From Paracoccus sp. MKU1 (lineage in GTDB: Bacteria > Pseudomonadota > Alphaproteobacteria > Rhodobacterales > Rhodobacteraceae): a stretch of 58,908 nt of DNA. The stretch is taken from contig NZ_LLWQ01000149.1 of the NCBI RefSeq assembly GCF_001447385.1, positions 1 to 58,908 on the forward strand. Direction: 5' to 3'. Below are positions 18,601 to 26,380 of the stretch, piece by piece. Made by a program: the position numbers and the translations under genes. Numbering within the stretch: position 1 is the first letter of the stretch; each line of letters begins with the position of its first letter. The notes beneath the pieces were generated by a model. It made no database searches and was not told where the DNA came from. It saw nothing but the letters and a program-made list of their open reading frames with translations.

Positions 18601-18616
18601 ACCGAAAGGACATTCC

Positions 18617-18979
18617 ATGATGCTGAGCCGCCTCAATCCGGGCCCGCGCATGAGCGAGGCCGTCACCATCGGCGATATCGTCTTTCTGGCCGGCCAGATC
18701 CCGACGACGCTGGAGGCCGATATCGCCGTCCAGACCGCCGAGGTGCTGGCCGGGATCGACGCCGTGATGGTGGAACTGGGCGGCAGCAAAGTCGACATCG
18801 CCTCCGTTCAGGTCTGGCTCAGCGACATGGCGGATTTTCCGGGCATGAACGCGGTCTGGGACGCCTGGGTCGACCGCGAGAACCCGCCGGCACGGGCGAC
18901 TTGCGGCGTGGCGCTGGCCCGGCCCGGCATGCGGGTCGAGATGATCGCGACGGCGCGTCGTCCGGGCGCAGGCGCATAG
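18617..18979 (+). CDS. RidA/YjgF-family enamine/imine deaminase-like protein
   Basis: A 120-aa protein of the RidA/YER057c/UK114 family. The core is MSEAVTIGDIVFLAGQIPTT, then VLAGIDAVMVELGGSKVDIA, and PPARATCGVALARPGMRVEM, which contains the conserved Arg. RidA proteins hydrolyse reactive enamines and imines released by PLP or amine-oxidising enzymes. As the last gene of the cluster it supports amine or amino-acid catabolism. GAAAGGA precedes ATG 18617. Confidence 0.88.
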   Translation: MMLSRLNPGPRMSEAVTIGDIVFLAGQIPTTLEADIAVQTAEVLAGIDAVMVELGGSKVDIASVQVWLSDMADFPGMNAVWDAWVDRENPPARATCGVALARPGMRVEMIATARRPGAGA

Positions 18980-19547
18980 CGGACCTTGCCGGCGCCAGTC
19001 GCCTTGGCAGCGTAAAGGGATCAGGCCGCGGAAAGGCGATGGGCCGGTCGCGAAGGGCGACATCAACGCGGCGGCGCTTGCAGATCGCCCCTCTGGCCGC
19101 TCTCGCAGGATGCGAGCGGCCAGCGTTCTATTGCCGCCGGCGATCCTGCTTGGCGCGAGATTGTCGGAGCGATGCATGGCCTTGGTGCGCATGGTGGTTG
19201 CGGACCACAAACGGCGCCTGCCGCGTTTCGGCGGCGTTTGGGCAAGCATGGCAGGCCCATCCGCCGATTTCCTGGCATGCCGCGCGGAAGGAGGCCGAGG
19301 AAGTGCCGGTCTCCCGTGAGGGCGCGCGGCATTTTCTGACCTATCGGCAAAGGCCCGGCCTGTCGCCAGGCTTTCACGGCGCGGATCGCATCGTGATGAG
19401 CGCGGGCCGGGGAATGTCGCGCGACGGCCCAAGGTATCCGTGACACCGCCTGCGGCCAAACCGGTGGGATTTTCTTCTCGATCAGGGGCGTATTTTGGAA
19501 TGTAAAACTCGACAAAGATGATAGATATTTAAGGGAAGGAGAAAGCC
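18980..19547 (+). promoter_or_regulatory. 570-bp intergenic region; promoter near its right end
   Basis: No gene is supported here. The left 450 bp are GC-rich with open but unrecognisable frames. The last 70 bp turn AT-rich. They hold a candidate promoter, TTGGAA near 19495 and ATGATA about 17 bp later, followed by the strong ribosome site GGGAAGGAG before ATG 19548. Confidence 0.4.
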
Positions 19548-20153
19548 ATGATTCGCACATTACTTCTTCCCGGCCTTGACGGTTCGCCCGCACCGCATTG
19601 GCAGCATTGGTGGGCGCAAACCGATCCGCATTCGGCGACCGTCGAGCAAGCCTCGTGGGCGCGGCCCTGCCCGGATCAGTGGTTGACCGAGATTGCCGGC
19701 GCCCTGCTGCGGCATCCCGGCGCGGTTCTGGTTGGGCATTCGCTCGGCGCCATCGCGGCGGTGAAGCTCTTGCTGCAATGGCCGCAGCTGAAGGTGGGCG
19801 GGGCGCTGCTTGTCGCTCCGGCCGAACCCAGCCGGGATCCGCGCACGGCGATCTTCGGCAAAATTCCCGAGGCGCCGCTGCCGGTACCGACGATCGTTGT
19901 GGCAAGCCGGACCGACCGTTGGATGGAATATGAACGGGCGCGCGAGCTTGCCCGCGTCTGGCGCGCATCCTTCGTCGATCTGGGGGATGCCGGGCATATC
20001 AACATCGCCGCGGGCTACGGTCCCTGGCCTCAGGGCCGGCTGCTGCGGGCGCTGCTGCCCGATGCCGTGGCCGAGCCGGCGACCCCACGCCTGCCGCGCC
20101 GTCCCGGTCCCGCGCCGGCGCCGCGCGCCTGGCTGGAACGGCCTGCGCTGTAA
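19548..20153 (+). CDS. RBBP9/YdeN-type alpha/beta hydrolase
   Basis: A 201-aa serine hydrolase-like protein. LLLPGLDGSPAPHWQHWW at residues 5-22 and the nucleophile elbow VGHSLGA at about 64-70 identify the RBBP9/YdeN family. The late Asp (SRTDRW) and His (DAGHINIAAGYGPWPQG) complete the triad. A proline/alanine-rich tail of about 35 residues follows the domain. The substrate is unknown. It heads a run of genes ending with a flavin reductase. Confidence 0.85.
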   Translation: MIRTLLLPGLDGSPAPHWQHWWAQTDPHSATVEQASWARPCPDQWLTEIAGALLRHPGAVLVGHSLGAIAAVKLLLQWPQLKVGGALLVAPAEPSRDPRTAIFGKIPEAPLPVPTIVVASRTDRWMEYERARELARVWRASFVDLGDAGHINIAAGYGPWPQGRLLRALLPDAVAEPATPRLPRRPGPAPAPRAWLERPAL

Positions 20154-20201
20154 CGGCGCGCCGCGAGAGCGACCGAGATCCAGAAGCGAAAGGACGAACC
20201 G

Positions 20202-20345
20202 ATGCATTACTCTGCTTATGATCCGGGTTTAATCGCCTTTCTTCCGCAAGACGACGAAACCCTGCCCGATCGGCAGGAGGGCCGGCTGGGACGGGCGCTG
20301 GCCATGTTCTGGGCGCTCGCTTTCCTTGGTCTGATGGTGATGTGA
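20202..20345 (+). CDS. 47-aa small membrane peptide
   Basis: A short frame of 47 codons (MHYSAYDPGLIAFLPQDDET then LPDRQEGRLGRALAMFWALA then FLGLMVM) begins at ATG 20202. It is preceded by GAAAGGACG at good spacing. The C-terminal 17 residues form one hydrophobic helix; the N-terminal half is acidic and polar. Its stop TGA shares its last base with the ATG of the FAD/NAD(P) protein, so the two appear translationally coupled. I recognise no family. Confidence 0.65.
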   Translation: MHYSAYDPGLIAFLPQDDETLPDRQEGRLGRALAMFWALAFLGLMVM

Positions 20346-21679
20346 TGGACGGCCAGTTTCCGCAGGACGGTTGTCGTCACCTCATCATCGTCGGCGGCGG
20401 CGCGAGCGGCGTGCTGGCCGCTGCGCATCTGCTGCGCAACAACCCCTTCCTGCGCATCAGCATGATCGAGAAATCGCAGGCGCTGGGATGCGGCATCGCC
20501 TATTCCACCGACAACCCGGACCATCTGCTGAACACGCGCGTTCATAACATGAGCGCCTTTCCGGACGATCCCGAGCATTTCCTGCGCTGGCTGCACGATT
20601 CGGGCGAGGCGCCGGCCGCGACGCCCGATTGTTTCGCCAGCCGGGCGGCCTATGGCCGCTATCTGGAAAGCCTGCTGACGGTTTGGGGCCGTGACCGGTT
20701 GGTCTGTTATCGCCGGGAATGCCTGCGCGTGGAGGAGAACCCCGGCTGCGTGCGCGCCCATCTGGATGACGGCAGTTCGATCACCGGTCACCTGGCCATC
20801 CTCGCCACCGGCCATGCGGTCCCACAGCACCCGCCGCAAGGCATGCACGGCGGCTGGGACTTTACCCCGCCCGCCGCGCCGGAGGCCGATGTGGCGATCA
20901 TCGGCACCGGTCTGTCGATGGTGGATCATGTCGTCTCGCTGCTCGGACGCGGGCATCGCGGCCGCATCACCTGCCTGTCGCGGCGCGGGTTGTTGCCGCG
21001 CGCCCATGCCGCCAGCCGCGCCCTCGCCATCGCGGGCGCCGAAATTCCGCTGGGCGCGCCGGTCAGCCAGCTGCTGAACTGGCTGCGCGCGCGCATTCGC
21101 CAAGCCGAGGCCGAGGGGCAGGATTGGCGCGATGTCATCGACGGGCTGCGTCCGCATGTCACCGCGATCTGGCGGAGTTGGGACGAGGACAGCCGGCGCC
21201 GCTTCCTGCGCCATGGCGCCTCGTGGTGGGAGGTGCATCGCCACCGCATGCCGCCGCAATCCGCCGCGCTTATCGCCGATGCCGAGACGCGGGGGCAGTT
21301 GCACGTGCTCAAGGCCCGGTTCGAGCGTCTGGCCGGCGACGGCGTACATGTGTTGACCCTGGAAGGGGCGCGGCGGCTGCCGGTCGATCACGTCATCGAT
21401 TGCCGCGGCATCCGGCGCGATCCCGAGACCGACAGTTCGCCGGTGGTGCTGGACCTGATCGCGACGGGGCAGGGGCGGCTGGATCCCTTGCGGCTCGGCC
21501 TCGACACGACCGGCGATGCCCGGGTGATCGCCCGCGACGGCAGGGTGTCGCGCCGTCTGTTCGCCATCGGCCCCTGCGCCCGCGCGGCATTGTGGGAGAT
21601 CACCGCGATTCCCGACATCCGCGTGCAATGCGCGCGGCTGGCGGGATTGCTCGACCGGCTTCCGGAAGCCGTGGTCTGA
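20345..21679 (+). CDS. FAD/NAD(P)-binding protein (NAD_binding_9-like)
   Basis: A 444-aa flavoprotein. The dinucleotide fold starts with LIIVGGGASGVLAAAHLL (residues ~13-30). GCGIAYSTDNPDHLLNTRVH is characteristic of the FAD-NAD(P)-binding YdhS/HpyO-like group. A second Rossmann motif, VAIIGTGLSMVDHVVSL, is near residue 183. It is probably a monooxygenase or oxidoreductase; the substrate is unknown. ATG 20345 is preferred over GTG 20342 because it overlaps the stop of the small peptide gene. Confidence 0.85.
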   Translation: MDGQFPQDGCRHLIIVGGGASGVLAAAHLLRNNPFLRISMIEKSQALGCGIAYSTDNPDHLLNTRVHNMSAFPDDPEHFLRWLHDSGEAPAATPDCFASRAAYGRYLESLLTVWGRDRLVCYRRECLRVEENPGCVRAHLDDGSSITGHLAILATGHAVPQHPPQGMHGGWDFTPPAAPEADVAIIGTGLSMVDHVVSLLGRGHRGRITCLSRRGLLPRAHAASRALAIAGAEIPLGAPVSQLLNWLRARIRQAEAEGQDWRDVIDGLRPHVTAIWRSWDEDSRRRFLRHGASWWEVHRHRMPPQSAALIADAETRGQLHVLKARFERLAGDGVHVLTLEGARRLPVDHVIDCRGIRRDPETDSSPVVLDLIATGQGRLDPLRLGLDTTGDARVIARDGRVSRRLFAIGPCARAALWEITAIPDIRVQCARLAGLLDRLPEAVV

Positions 21680-21892
21680 AGCCCGACGCAGGGGCAGGGC
21701 CGTGCGCTTCCGTCGCGGCCCTGCCCATTCCGCCCGCCGGGCATCGTGGCCGGTTCCGGAGACGCTTGTTTCCCGACCGGGCGGGCGGACGGTGGTTTTC
21801 ACCTTTCCGGCGGTCCGGCTTTGGAATGGCCCGTCGCGGAACCACCGCCTATGGATTCATCGGCAACCAACTCGCCTTTTCTGGGAGAACTC

Positions 21893-22453
21893 ATGTCCGG
21901 ACCCCGTTTCGCCGCTTTCGCCGGTTCCTGGAGCCGTCCTTCGAAGACCCGCACCCTTGTCGAGGAGGCTGCGAGTCGCGCCGTCGGTCGTTTCGGCGGC
22001 AGCGCCCATGTCTTCGACATTGCCGATCTCGGCCCCGATTTCGGCGCGCTGCGGCAGCCGGCGCAGGGCGGCTCCCATGCCCGCCATCTGGACGCCTTCC
22101 TGGCGGCAGATGCGCTGATCGTCGCCAGCCCGGTCTACAAGGGCAGCTATACCGGATTGTTCAAGCATTTCATTGACCTGATCGAGCCCGCCGCCCTGGC
22201 CGGCAAGCCGGTGCTGCTGGCCGCGACCGGCGGCGGCGACCGCCACGCGCTGGTCATCGAGCATCAGCTGCGTCCGGTCTTCGGCTTCTTCGAGGCTCAT
22301 ACGCTGGCGACGGGGCTTTATGTCTCTGCCGCGGATTTCGGGAATGAAGGGCTAACCTCCGAGGCTGCCCTGACGCGGCTGGACCGGGCCGTGGCGCAGT
22401 TCGCGGCGCATCTGTCCCGACAGCATGCCGAGCCGCTGCGCGCGGTCGGTTGA
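21893..22453 (+). CDS. NAD(P)H-dependent FMN reductase (MsuE/SsuE-like)
   Basis: A 186-aa flavodoxin-fold reductase. FAGSWSRPSKTRTLVEEAAS at the N-terminus binds FMN phosphate, and ALIVASPVYKGSYTGLFKHF is the signature of MsuE/SsuE-type NADPH-dependent FMN reductases. These supply FMNH2 to two-component monooxygenases. No FMN-dependent monooxygenase lies next to it, but the FAD/NAD(P) protein upstream may be its partner in redox chemistry. GGGAGAAC precedes ATG 21893. Confidence 0.88.
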   Translation: MSGPRFAAFAGSWSRPSKTRTLVEEAASRAVGRFGGSAHVFDIADLGPDFGALRQPAQGGSHARHLDAFLAADALIVASPVYKGSYTGLFKHFIDLIEPAALAGKPVLLAATGGGDRHALVIEHQLRPVFGFFEAHTLATGLYVSAADFGNEGLTSEAALTRLDRAVAQFAAHLSRQHAEPLRAVG

Positions 22454-22774
22454 CCCTCGCGCGCTGATCTGGGACGGGCATCCCAGCGACGCTGCGCCTT
22501 CTCCTCGACGCGGCGAAGCCCGGGTGGGAGCGAGGCGCGGCCGTCGGGCTGATGAGCGTAATGCAGCCCCCCGAACATGGACGGATCCTGCAAAGTGCCC
22601 GGCCTGGCTCGATCGGGCTCGCAATAGTCCAGGCCGGATGTCAACGATGGCGGTCGCGTCCGATAGCGGGTCCGTCAATCCCACGTCCCTAGCGCGGGAT
22701 CATTTCGGCTCATCGGTGGTCCCCCTGGCACGGGCGACCATGAGAGCCCGCGGAACCGGAACCTCGCGCGCCCG
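22454..22774. other. Intergenic stretch, nothing recognised
   Basis: This stretch of 321 bp lies between convergent genes. No gene, clear terminator hairpin or repeat was identified. Confidence 0.4.
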
Positions 22775-23125
22775 TTACGGCCGCCGCGACAGGGCATGCC
22801 GCAGCTTTGCCCGGGCCTCGCGCAGAGGGCTGGCGAATTGTGCCGGCACCTCGGCCGGTCGCAGCTGCTCAAGCGCAAGTGCCATTTCCTGCGCCGCGGT
22901 CAGACCCAGCCAGTCAACCGGCAGCAGCAGCACGTGCAGCCGCCGGAGCCGCTGCCGGTCACCTTCCCAGATCGTGAACCAGCGCGGCCCGGCCATCCGG
23001 ACGGTCCAATGCGCCTCCGGCAGGACGGCATCCCAGCCCTTCCGCTGCTCCGGCGACATTGTCCGGGCCCTGCCGGTGGTGAGATACAGCAGCCGGTCGA
23101 GCAGTCCTTCAATATGCCATGCCAT
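22775..23125 (-). CDS. Small protein of unknown function
   Basis: A 116-aa basic protein (MAWHIEGLLDRLLYLTTGRA...). It contains WDAVLPEAHWTVRMAGPRWF and VLLLPVDWLGLTAAQEMALA; no family is recognised. Start ATG 23125 lies inside the end of the upstream gene (17-bp overlap), which suggests coupled expression. The composition matches the chromosome. Confidence 0.65.
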   Translation of the reverse strand: MAWHIEGLLDRLLYLTTGRARTMSPEQRKGWDAVLPEAHWTVRMAGPRWFTIWEGDRQRLRRLHVLLLPVDWLGLTAAQEMALALEQLRPAEVPAQFASPLREARAKLRHALSRRP

Positions 23126-23378
23126 GGTTGGACCCTCCAAGGGGCGCATTGACCGGCTCGACCTCGATACGCCACAGCATCCGGCTGCGTCCGCGCATGA
23201 AGCTCGCCACCGCCGACCGCGGCGACTGGGTCAGGATGCTCAGCGGAATGCCGTTCACGCTGGGCACCTCGCCCGTCCTGCGGTCGATCAGGCGCACGGA
23301 AAACAGCTGCTGCCCTTCGACCTTGGTTTCCGGCCCGTCCGTCACGATGAACTGGTTCATGCTCGTGTGATCTCCCAT
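23109..23378 (-). CDS. Small protein of unknown function
   Basis: An 89-aa protein, first gene of a two-gene unit with the 116-aa protein. ATG 23378 (MGDHTSMNQFIVTDG...) is preferred because GAGGGA lies 8 bp upstream; ATG 23360 is an alternative. It contains FSVRLIDRRTGEVPSVNGIP; the family is unknown. A promoter with TATACT is visible upstream. It is divergent from the Lrp/AsnC gene, which may regulate it. Confidence 0.6.
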   Translation of the reverse strand: MGDHTSMNQFIVTDGPETKVEGQQLFSVRLIDRRTGEVPSVNGIPLSILTQSPRSAVASFMRGRSRMLWRIEVEPVNAPLGGSNHGMAY

Positions 23379-23409
23379 TCGAAAAATCCCTCGGGTGTCG
23401 TCGCCGTGG

Positions 23410-23455
23410 AAAGTATAATACACGATTGAACGCATCGACAATATAGTTATTCTTG
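23410..23455. promoter_or_regulatory. Overlapping divergent promoters
   Basis: On the plus strand TTGAAC (23426-23431) and TATTCT (23448-23453) are 16 bp apart and point to the Lrp gene. On the minus strand TTGTCG and TATACT point to the two small genes. The two promoters overlap, so an Lrp/AsnC protein bound here could control both directions. Confidence 0.5.
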
Positions 23456-23513
23456 CGGCAGCCGACGGCGCCAAAGCCCTGGCCGAATCCTTGGACGCGA
23501 AGAAGGCAGAGAA

Positions 23514-23987
23514 ATGCAGGATCTGGACCTGATAGACCGCAAGATCGTGGCAGAGCTCATGCAGGATGCGACCTTGCCCATCTCGCAGATCGCCGAGAAG
23601 GTGGGGCTGTCGCAGACGCCCTGCTGGAAGCGGATACAGAAGCTGGAGGCGCAGGGTGTGCTGACCGGGCGGGTGGCACTGGCCGATCCCGTCAAGCTGG
23701 GCTTCGGCATCCTCGTCTTTGTCGAGATCGAGGCGCCGAACCATTCGCTGGAATGGCGCGAGGAATTCACCCGCGCCGTCGCGGACCTGCCCGAGATCAT
23801 GGAGGTGTACCGTATGGCCGGACGGATGGATTACATGCTGCGCGTGGCGGTGCCGGACATGGTCGCCTTTGACCTGTTCTACAAGCGGCTGACGGATGCC
23901 GTGCCGATCAAGAACGTCACCTCGCATTTTTCGATGGAGCGTATCCGGTTCAGCACCGCCTATCCGGTCGATACCCGCAACCGCTGA
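23514..23987 (+). CDS. Lrp/AsnC-family transcriptional regulator
   Basis: A 157-aa regulator. The N-terminal helix-turn-helix (LDLIDRKIVAELMQDATLPI then SQIAEKVGLSQTPCWKRIQK) is followed by the RAM/AsnC ligand-binding domain (~65-150; MAGRMDYMLRVAVPDMVAFD). Members form octamers and sense amino acids. It starts at ATG 23514 after AAGGCAGAG. It is divergent from two small unknown genes and is the last host gene before the integrated element. Confidence 0.93.
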   Translation: MQDLDLIDRKIVAELMQDATLPISQIAEKVGLSQTPCWKRIQKLEAQGVLTGRVALADPVKLGFGILVFVEIEAPNHSLEWREEFTRAVADLPEIMEVYRMAGRMDYMLRVAVPDMVAFDLFYKRLTDAVPIKNVTSHFSMERIRFSTAYPVDTRNR

Positions 23988-24303
23988 GATGCGCTGCGGG
24001 GCGGCGCGAACAAATGTTCAGAGAGCTGCGCCGACACAGATCACCGTCCCACGATCCACCAGCTTGTCATAGGCGGCCAAGAGCAGCCATGCGATAGCCG
24101 ATAATCCTTCTGAACGGCTCATGCTATCATTCTTCTGTGGGTGGGGTGATGAGCGCCAACACGGAGAATCGGGAGTGGAGCAGCAGCAAGCCCTACCATT
24201 TTCTTGCTAGACATCCGTGCACATTCGCGCTTCATTCTGCGCGACGCGAAACGGATGCGATGTGCACCGCTACCGCAAACTGCTGAGAAAATGATGGAGG
24301 GTG
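23988..24303. other. Host intergenic DNA before the element
   Basis: This stretch of 316 bp contains no supported gene or RNA. It is the original downstream flank of the tRNA-Thr gene before integration, now joined to attL. Confidence 0.5.
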
Positions 24304-24328
24304 AATGGTGCTGCGAGAGAGGATTGAA
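24304..24328. other. attL, 25-bp core
   Basis: Begins AATGGTGCTGCGAGAGAGG and is identical over 25 bp to 41876-41900. It is the displaced copy of the tRNA-Thr 3' end (CCA, acceptor stem and part of the T arm). The sequence after base 24328 no longer matches the tRNA. Confidence 0.93.
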
Positions 24329-24371
24329 TTTTCATTTATCAGCCTAAAATCAATTACTTACATGGGTCTCC

Positions 24372-24407
24372 GGCACCGATTCTGGCACCGATTCTGGCAC
24401 CGAATTG
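24372..24407. repeat. Three 12-bp iterons, left arm
   Basis: GGCACC occurs at 24372, 24384 and 24396, exactly 12 bp apart, mostly within the unit GGCACCGATTCT. The array begins 43 bp inside attL. An equivalent array lies the same distance inside attR. Inference: these are arm-type binding sites for the integrase or an excision factor. Confidence 0.7.
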
Positions 24408-24418
24408 ACGTTACGTCA
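24406..24418. promoter_or_regulatory. 13-bp palindrome next to the left iterons
   Basis: TGACGT-T-ACGTCA is a perfect palindrome directly after the left iteron array. It could bind an excisionase or host factor; there is no further evidence. Confidence 0.4.
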
Positions 24419-24430
24419 CGCCATGAGAAA

Positions 24431-24455
24431 GCCCCGGTCGCGGGTGCGCCGGGGC
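24431..24455 (-). terminator. Intrinsic terminator at the left end of the element
   Basis: The stem GCCCCGG (24431-24437) / CCGGGGC (24449-24455) is followed on the minus strand by TTTCT. It lies 19 bp after the last small leftward gene and would stop that transcript before attL. Confidence 0.7.
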
Positions 24456-24473
24456 CTCGGTTGTCGTGGTGGA

Positions 24474-24860
24474 TCAGGCGGCTTTTTCGTCGTTCTCGGT
24501 CACCACCGGCAGGACGTAGCGCGTAGAACCGTCATTCTCATCACATGCCAAGGTGACGACATCCTTCACCCCGCGAAAGTCAAAGCTTAGCCGTCGCAGC
24601 ATACGGGCGGCATCTTCCAGAGCCTCCGCCATATCATCCATGGCCCGCTCTGACGCTTCACGTAGTTCAACTTCCTCCAGAATGGTATCTGCGAAGGCAT
24701 GAGGGTCGATAACGCCAGCCTCGGGAAAGCACATCACGAACCAGTCGCGCGGGGTGATCAACTCACCATCATCATGCACCAGCGTTGACGTGGTAAGGTT
24801 GAAGCGCATAGGTGCATCAAGGAATCTCTGAAAAAGCTCCTTTTCGGTCAGGGTTGCCAT
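24474..24860 (-). CDS. Small element protein of unknown function
   Basis: A 128-aa acidic protein beginning MATLTEKELFQRFLDAPMRF. It contains the motif VHDDGELITPRDWFVMCFPE and a late helical part ASERAMDDMAEALEDAARML. No family is recognised. Its ATG shares a base with the stop of the 102-aa gene (TAATG), so it is the last gene of a coupled unit of three. Its GC content is lower than that of the host flanks. Confidence 0.7.
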   Translation of the reverse strand: MATLTEKELFQRFLDAPMRFNLTTSTLVHDDGELITPRDWFVMCFPEAGVIDPHAFADTILEEVELREASERAMDDMAEALEDAARMLRRLSFDFRGVKDVVTLACDENDGSTRYVLPVVTENDEKAA

Positions 24861-25168
24861 TATGCGGCCTCCCCGCGCATCTCGGCTACAATGCTGGCGT
24901 CGGTCCGATAGATGCCCGGTCCGGGCTTGGGACAAATCACCACAACCGAATCCGTTTCAAAGTCGTGAAGCGCGACGATAGGGCCTCCCGGAAAATAGCT
25001 AAAAACCTCAATCCGATCAAAGCCGCGCGCAAGTTCTTCACCTTTCTCATCCAGAGAAAAGTCAATATCCGCGACCTTCCAGCTATCATCTTTCATAGGA
25101 TCAAAGCTAAGACTATGCAGCATACCGTTAAACTGCTTGCGGCTCATGCGCAGGGTGACGCTTGCCAT
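24860..25168 (-). CDS. Small element protein of unknown function
   Basis: A 102-aa protein (MASVTLRMSRKQFNGMLHSL...). It looks like a compact beta-rich fold, with WKVADIDFSLDEKGEELARG and PIVALHDFETDSVVVICPKP. No family is recognised. It overlaps both neighbours by stop/start fusion (TAATG). It is probably an early or accessory gene of the element. Confidence 0.68.
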   Translation of the reverse strand: MASVTLRMSRKQFNGMLHSLSFDPMKDDSWKVADIDFSLDEKGEELARGFDRIEVFSYFPGGPIVALHDFETDSVVVICPKPGPGIYRTDASIVAEMRGEAA

Positions 25169-25530
25169 TATGCGGCCTCCTCTTCGCCTTCGTTGAAGCG
25201 GCGAATGGCTTCCGCAAGCGCAGCCTTCATGGCGTCGATTCGGGCGCGCATAGCTGACCGCTCCTTGTCCATGCCTTCCAACGGGTAAAGATTAACCTCT
25301 TGCCGAACATGACGCTCAACATCATGCACAATCATGTCAATCAAAGACTGCGGCAGCCCGCTTTTATACACAAGATCGCACATATCCAGCATGTCGCCGT
25401 ATTCCTGTCGCTCCTCGGGCAGCGACTGAATATGCGCGATTGCATACACAAGCGCCTTTGCGACGATGTAACCATCGCGGCCCGTGACGCTTGCCGCCTC
25501 GGTGGTGGTCGTGATATTGCTGTTCGACAT
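25168..25530 (-). CDS. Small element protein of unknown function
   Basis: A 120-aa protein (MSNSNITTTTEAASVTGRDG...), largely alpha-helical. Its acidic C-terminal helix is rich in Arg, Glu and Ala (RARIDAMKAALAEAIRRFNE then GEEEAA). ATG 25530 has GGAG upstream at good spacing. An in-frame ATG 18 bp earlier lacks a ribosome site. It is the first gene of the three-gene coupled unit ending at 24474. The function is unknown. Confidence 0.68.
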   Translation of the reverse strand: MSNSNITTTTEAASVTGRDGYIVAKALVYAIAHIQSLPEERQEYGDMLDMCDLVYKSGLPQSLIDMIVHDVERHVRQEVNLYPLEGMDKERSAMRARIDAMKAALAEAIRRFNEGEEEAA

Positions 25531-25564
25531 GATGAAAACTCCATTCATCGGGGTTGAAGTCTTT

Positions 25565-25617
25565 CGACAGGGGCGGCACCACGGCCTAGGAAACTGCGGA
25601 TTGCGCCGCCCCTGTCG
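25565..25617. repeat. 13-bp inverted repeat between two small genes
   Basis: Arms CGACAGGGGCGGC (25565-25577) and GCCGCCCCTGTCG (25605-25617) enclose 27 nt. There is no U-tract on the minus strand, so it is more likely an RNA stem protecting or separating mRNA segments than a standard terminator. Confidence 0.6.
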
Positions 25618-25633
25618 TTCTCATCAGGCTTGT

Positions 25634-26155
25634 TCAGCCCGTCACCTTCCATTGCGGGAAGGTTATGCGAACCTGCTTCTGTAGCTGGTCCAGCATCTTG
25701 TTAAGGCGCGTAGCCTCTTGCAGCGCCGCCTTCTTGGCCTCGGGGTCGCTTAGGTCGCGTTCCTCTAGCTCTTTAAGGCGCTGTTTAATCTCATCTTTCT
25801 TGTATTCGTTGATCCAACTGGCAAGGTCTTGGGCTGCGGTGATGAGACAACCGGCGATCACCTCGGCCCGGCCTAGCGAGTTCTGCGCATGTTCGTGGAA
25901 GTCCTCCCCCTCTGGTAGATCACCACGCTTATAGGCTTGGGGTCCGGCATCGTCCTTAAAAACTGGCGTCTCTATCCCGGCCAGCCCCAGCGCAATGTCG
26001 TAGTCGGACCCGAACCACCATTCTTCAAAGAACTGGTGAAACGGTGTCTGAAAGATGCCCGGCCCGGCGGCTTCCGGCATCTTGAGCTCCTGTTGCTTCT
26101 TCTCCTTCTGACGTTGCCGCCAGCGTCGTTGCGCTTCTGCATTCGCGTTACTCAT
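25634..26155 (-). CDS. Helical element protein of unknown function
   Basis: A 173-aa protein starting at ATG 26155 (GGGAG upstream). The N-terminal part is very basic and Gln-rich (NAEAQRRWRQRQKEKKQQEL). The middle has FHQFFEEWWFGSDYDIALGL. The C-terminal part is a long charged helix (KKDEIKQRLKELEERDLSDP). The basic N-terminus suggests nucleic-acid contact; no family is recognised. An AT-rich operator-like region lies upstream. Confidence 0.68.
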   Translation of the reverse strand: MSNANAEAQRRWRQRQKEKKQQELKMPEAAGPGIFQTPFHQFFEEWWFGSDYDIALGLAGIETPVFKDDAGPQAYKRGDLPEGEDFHEHAQNSLGRAEVIAGCLITAAQDLASWINEYKKDEIKQRLKELEERDLSDPEAKKAALQEATRLNKMLDQLQKQVRITFPQWKVTG

Positions 26156-26176
26156 GCGCGATCTCCCTTCTGCGCC

Positions 26177-26202
26177 ATTACTATTACTTTGTAGATAGTA
26201 AT
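26177..26202 (-). promoter_or_regulatory. Operator-like dyad overlapping a promoter
   Basis: Outer arms ATTACTAT (26177-26184) and ATAGTAAT (26195-26202) surround inner TAC/GTA. On the minus strand TTGCAT and TAGTAA, 17 bp apart, fit a weak promoter overlapping the dyad. It would drive the 173-aa gene and could be its control point. Confidence 0.5.
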
Positions 26203-26380
26203 GCAAGCGGCAAATGATGCGCGATCTTCACGGAAGCGTGATCCTGTTTTCGGCGCCGCGCCAGTGAGAAGCCAGCCGCGCCGTCTCGGGGTTTTCGGAG
26301 TATGCCGGGCACTAGCCGAGTGATCCCAGCGCCTTTGGTGGCCTGTTGGCAGCCACCGGGTGCGCCAGCCCTATCTCTGT

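Noticed and set aside
24372..24407. Possible CRISPR-like repeats
   Set aside because: The units are 12 bp with no spacers between them, and no cas genes are present; they fit integrase arm sites better.
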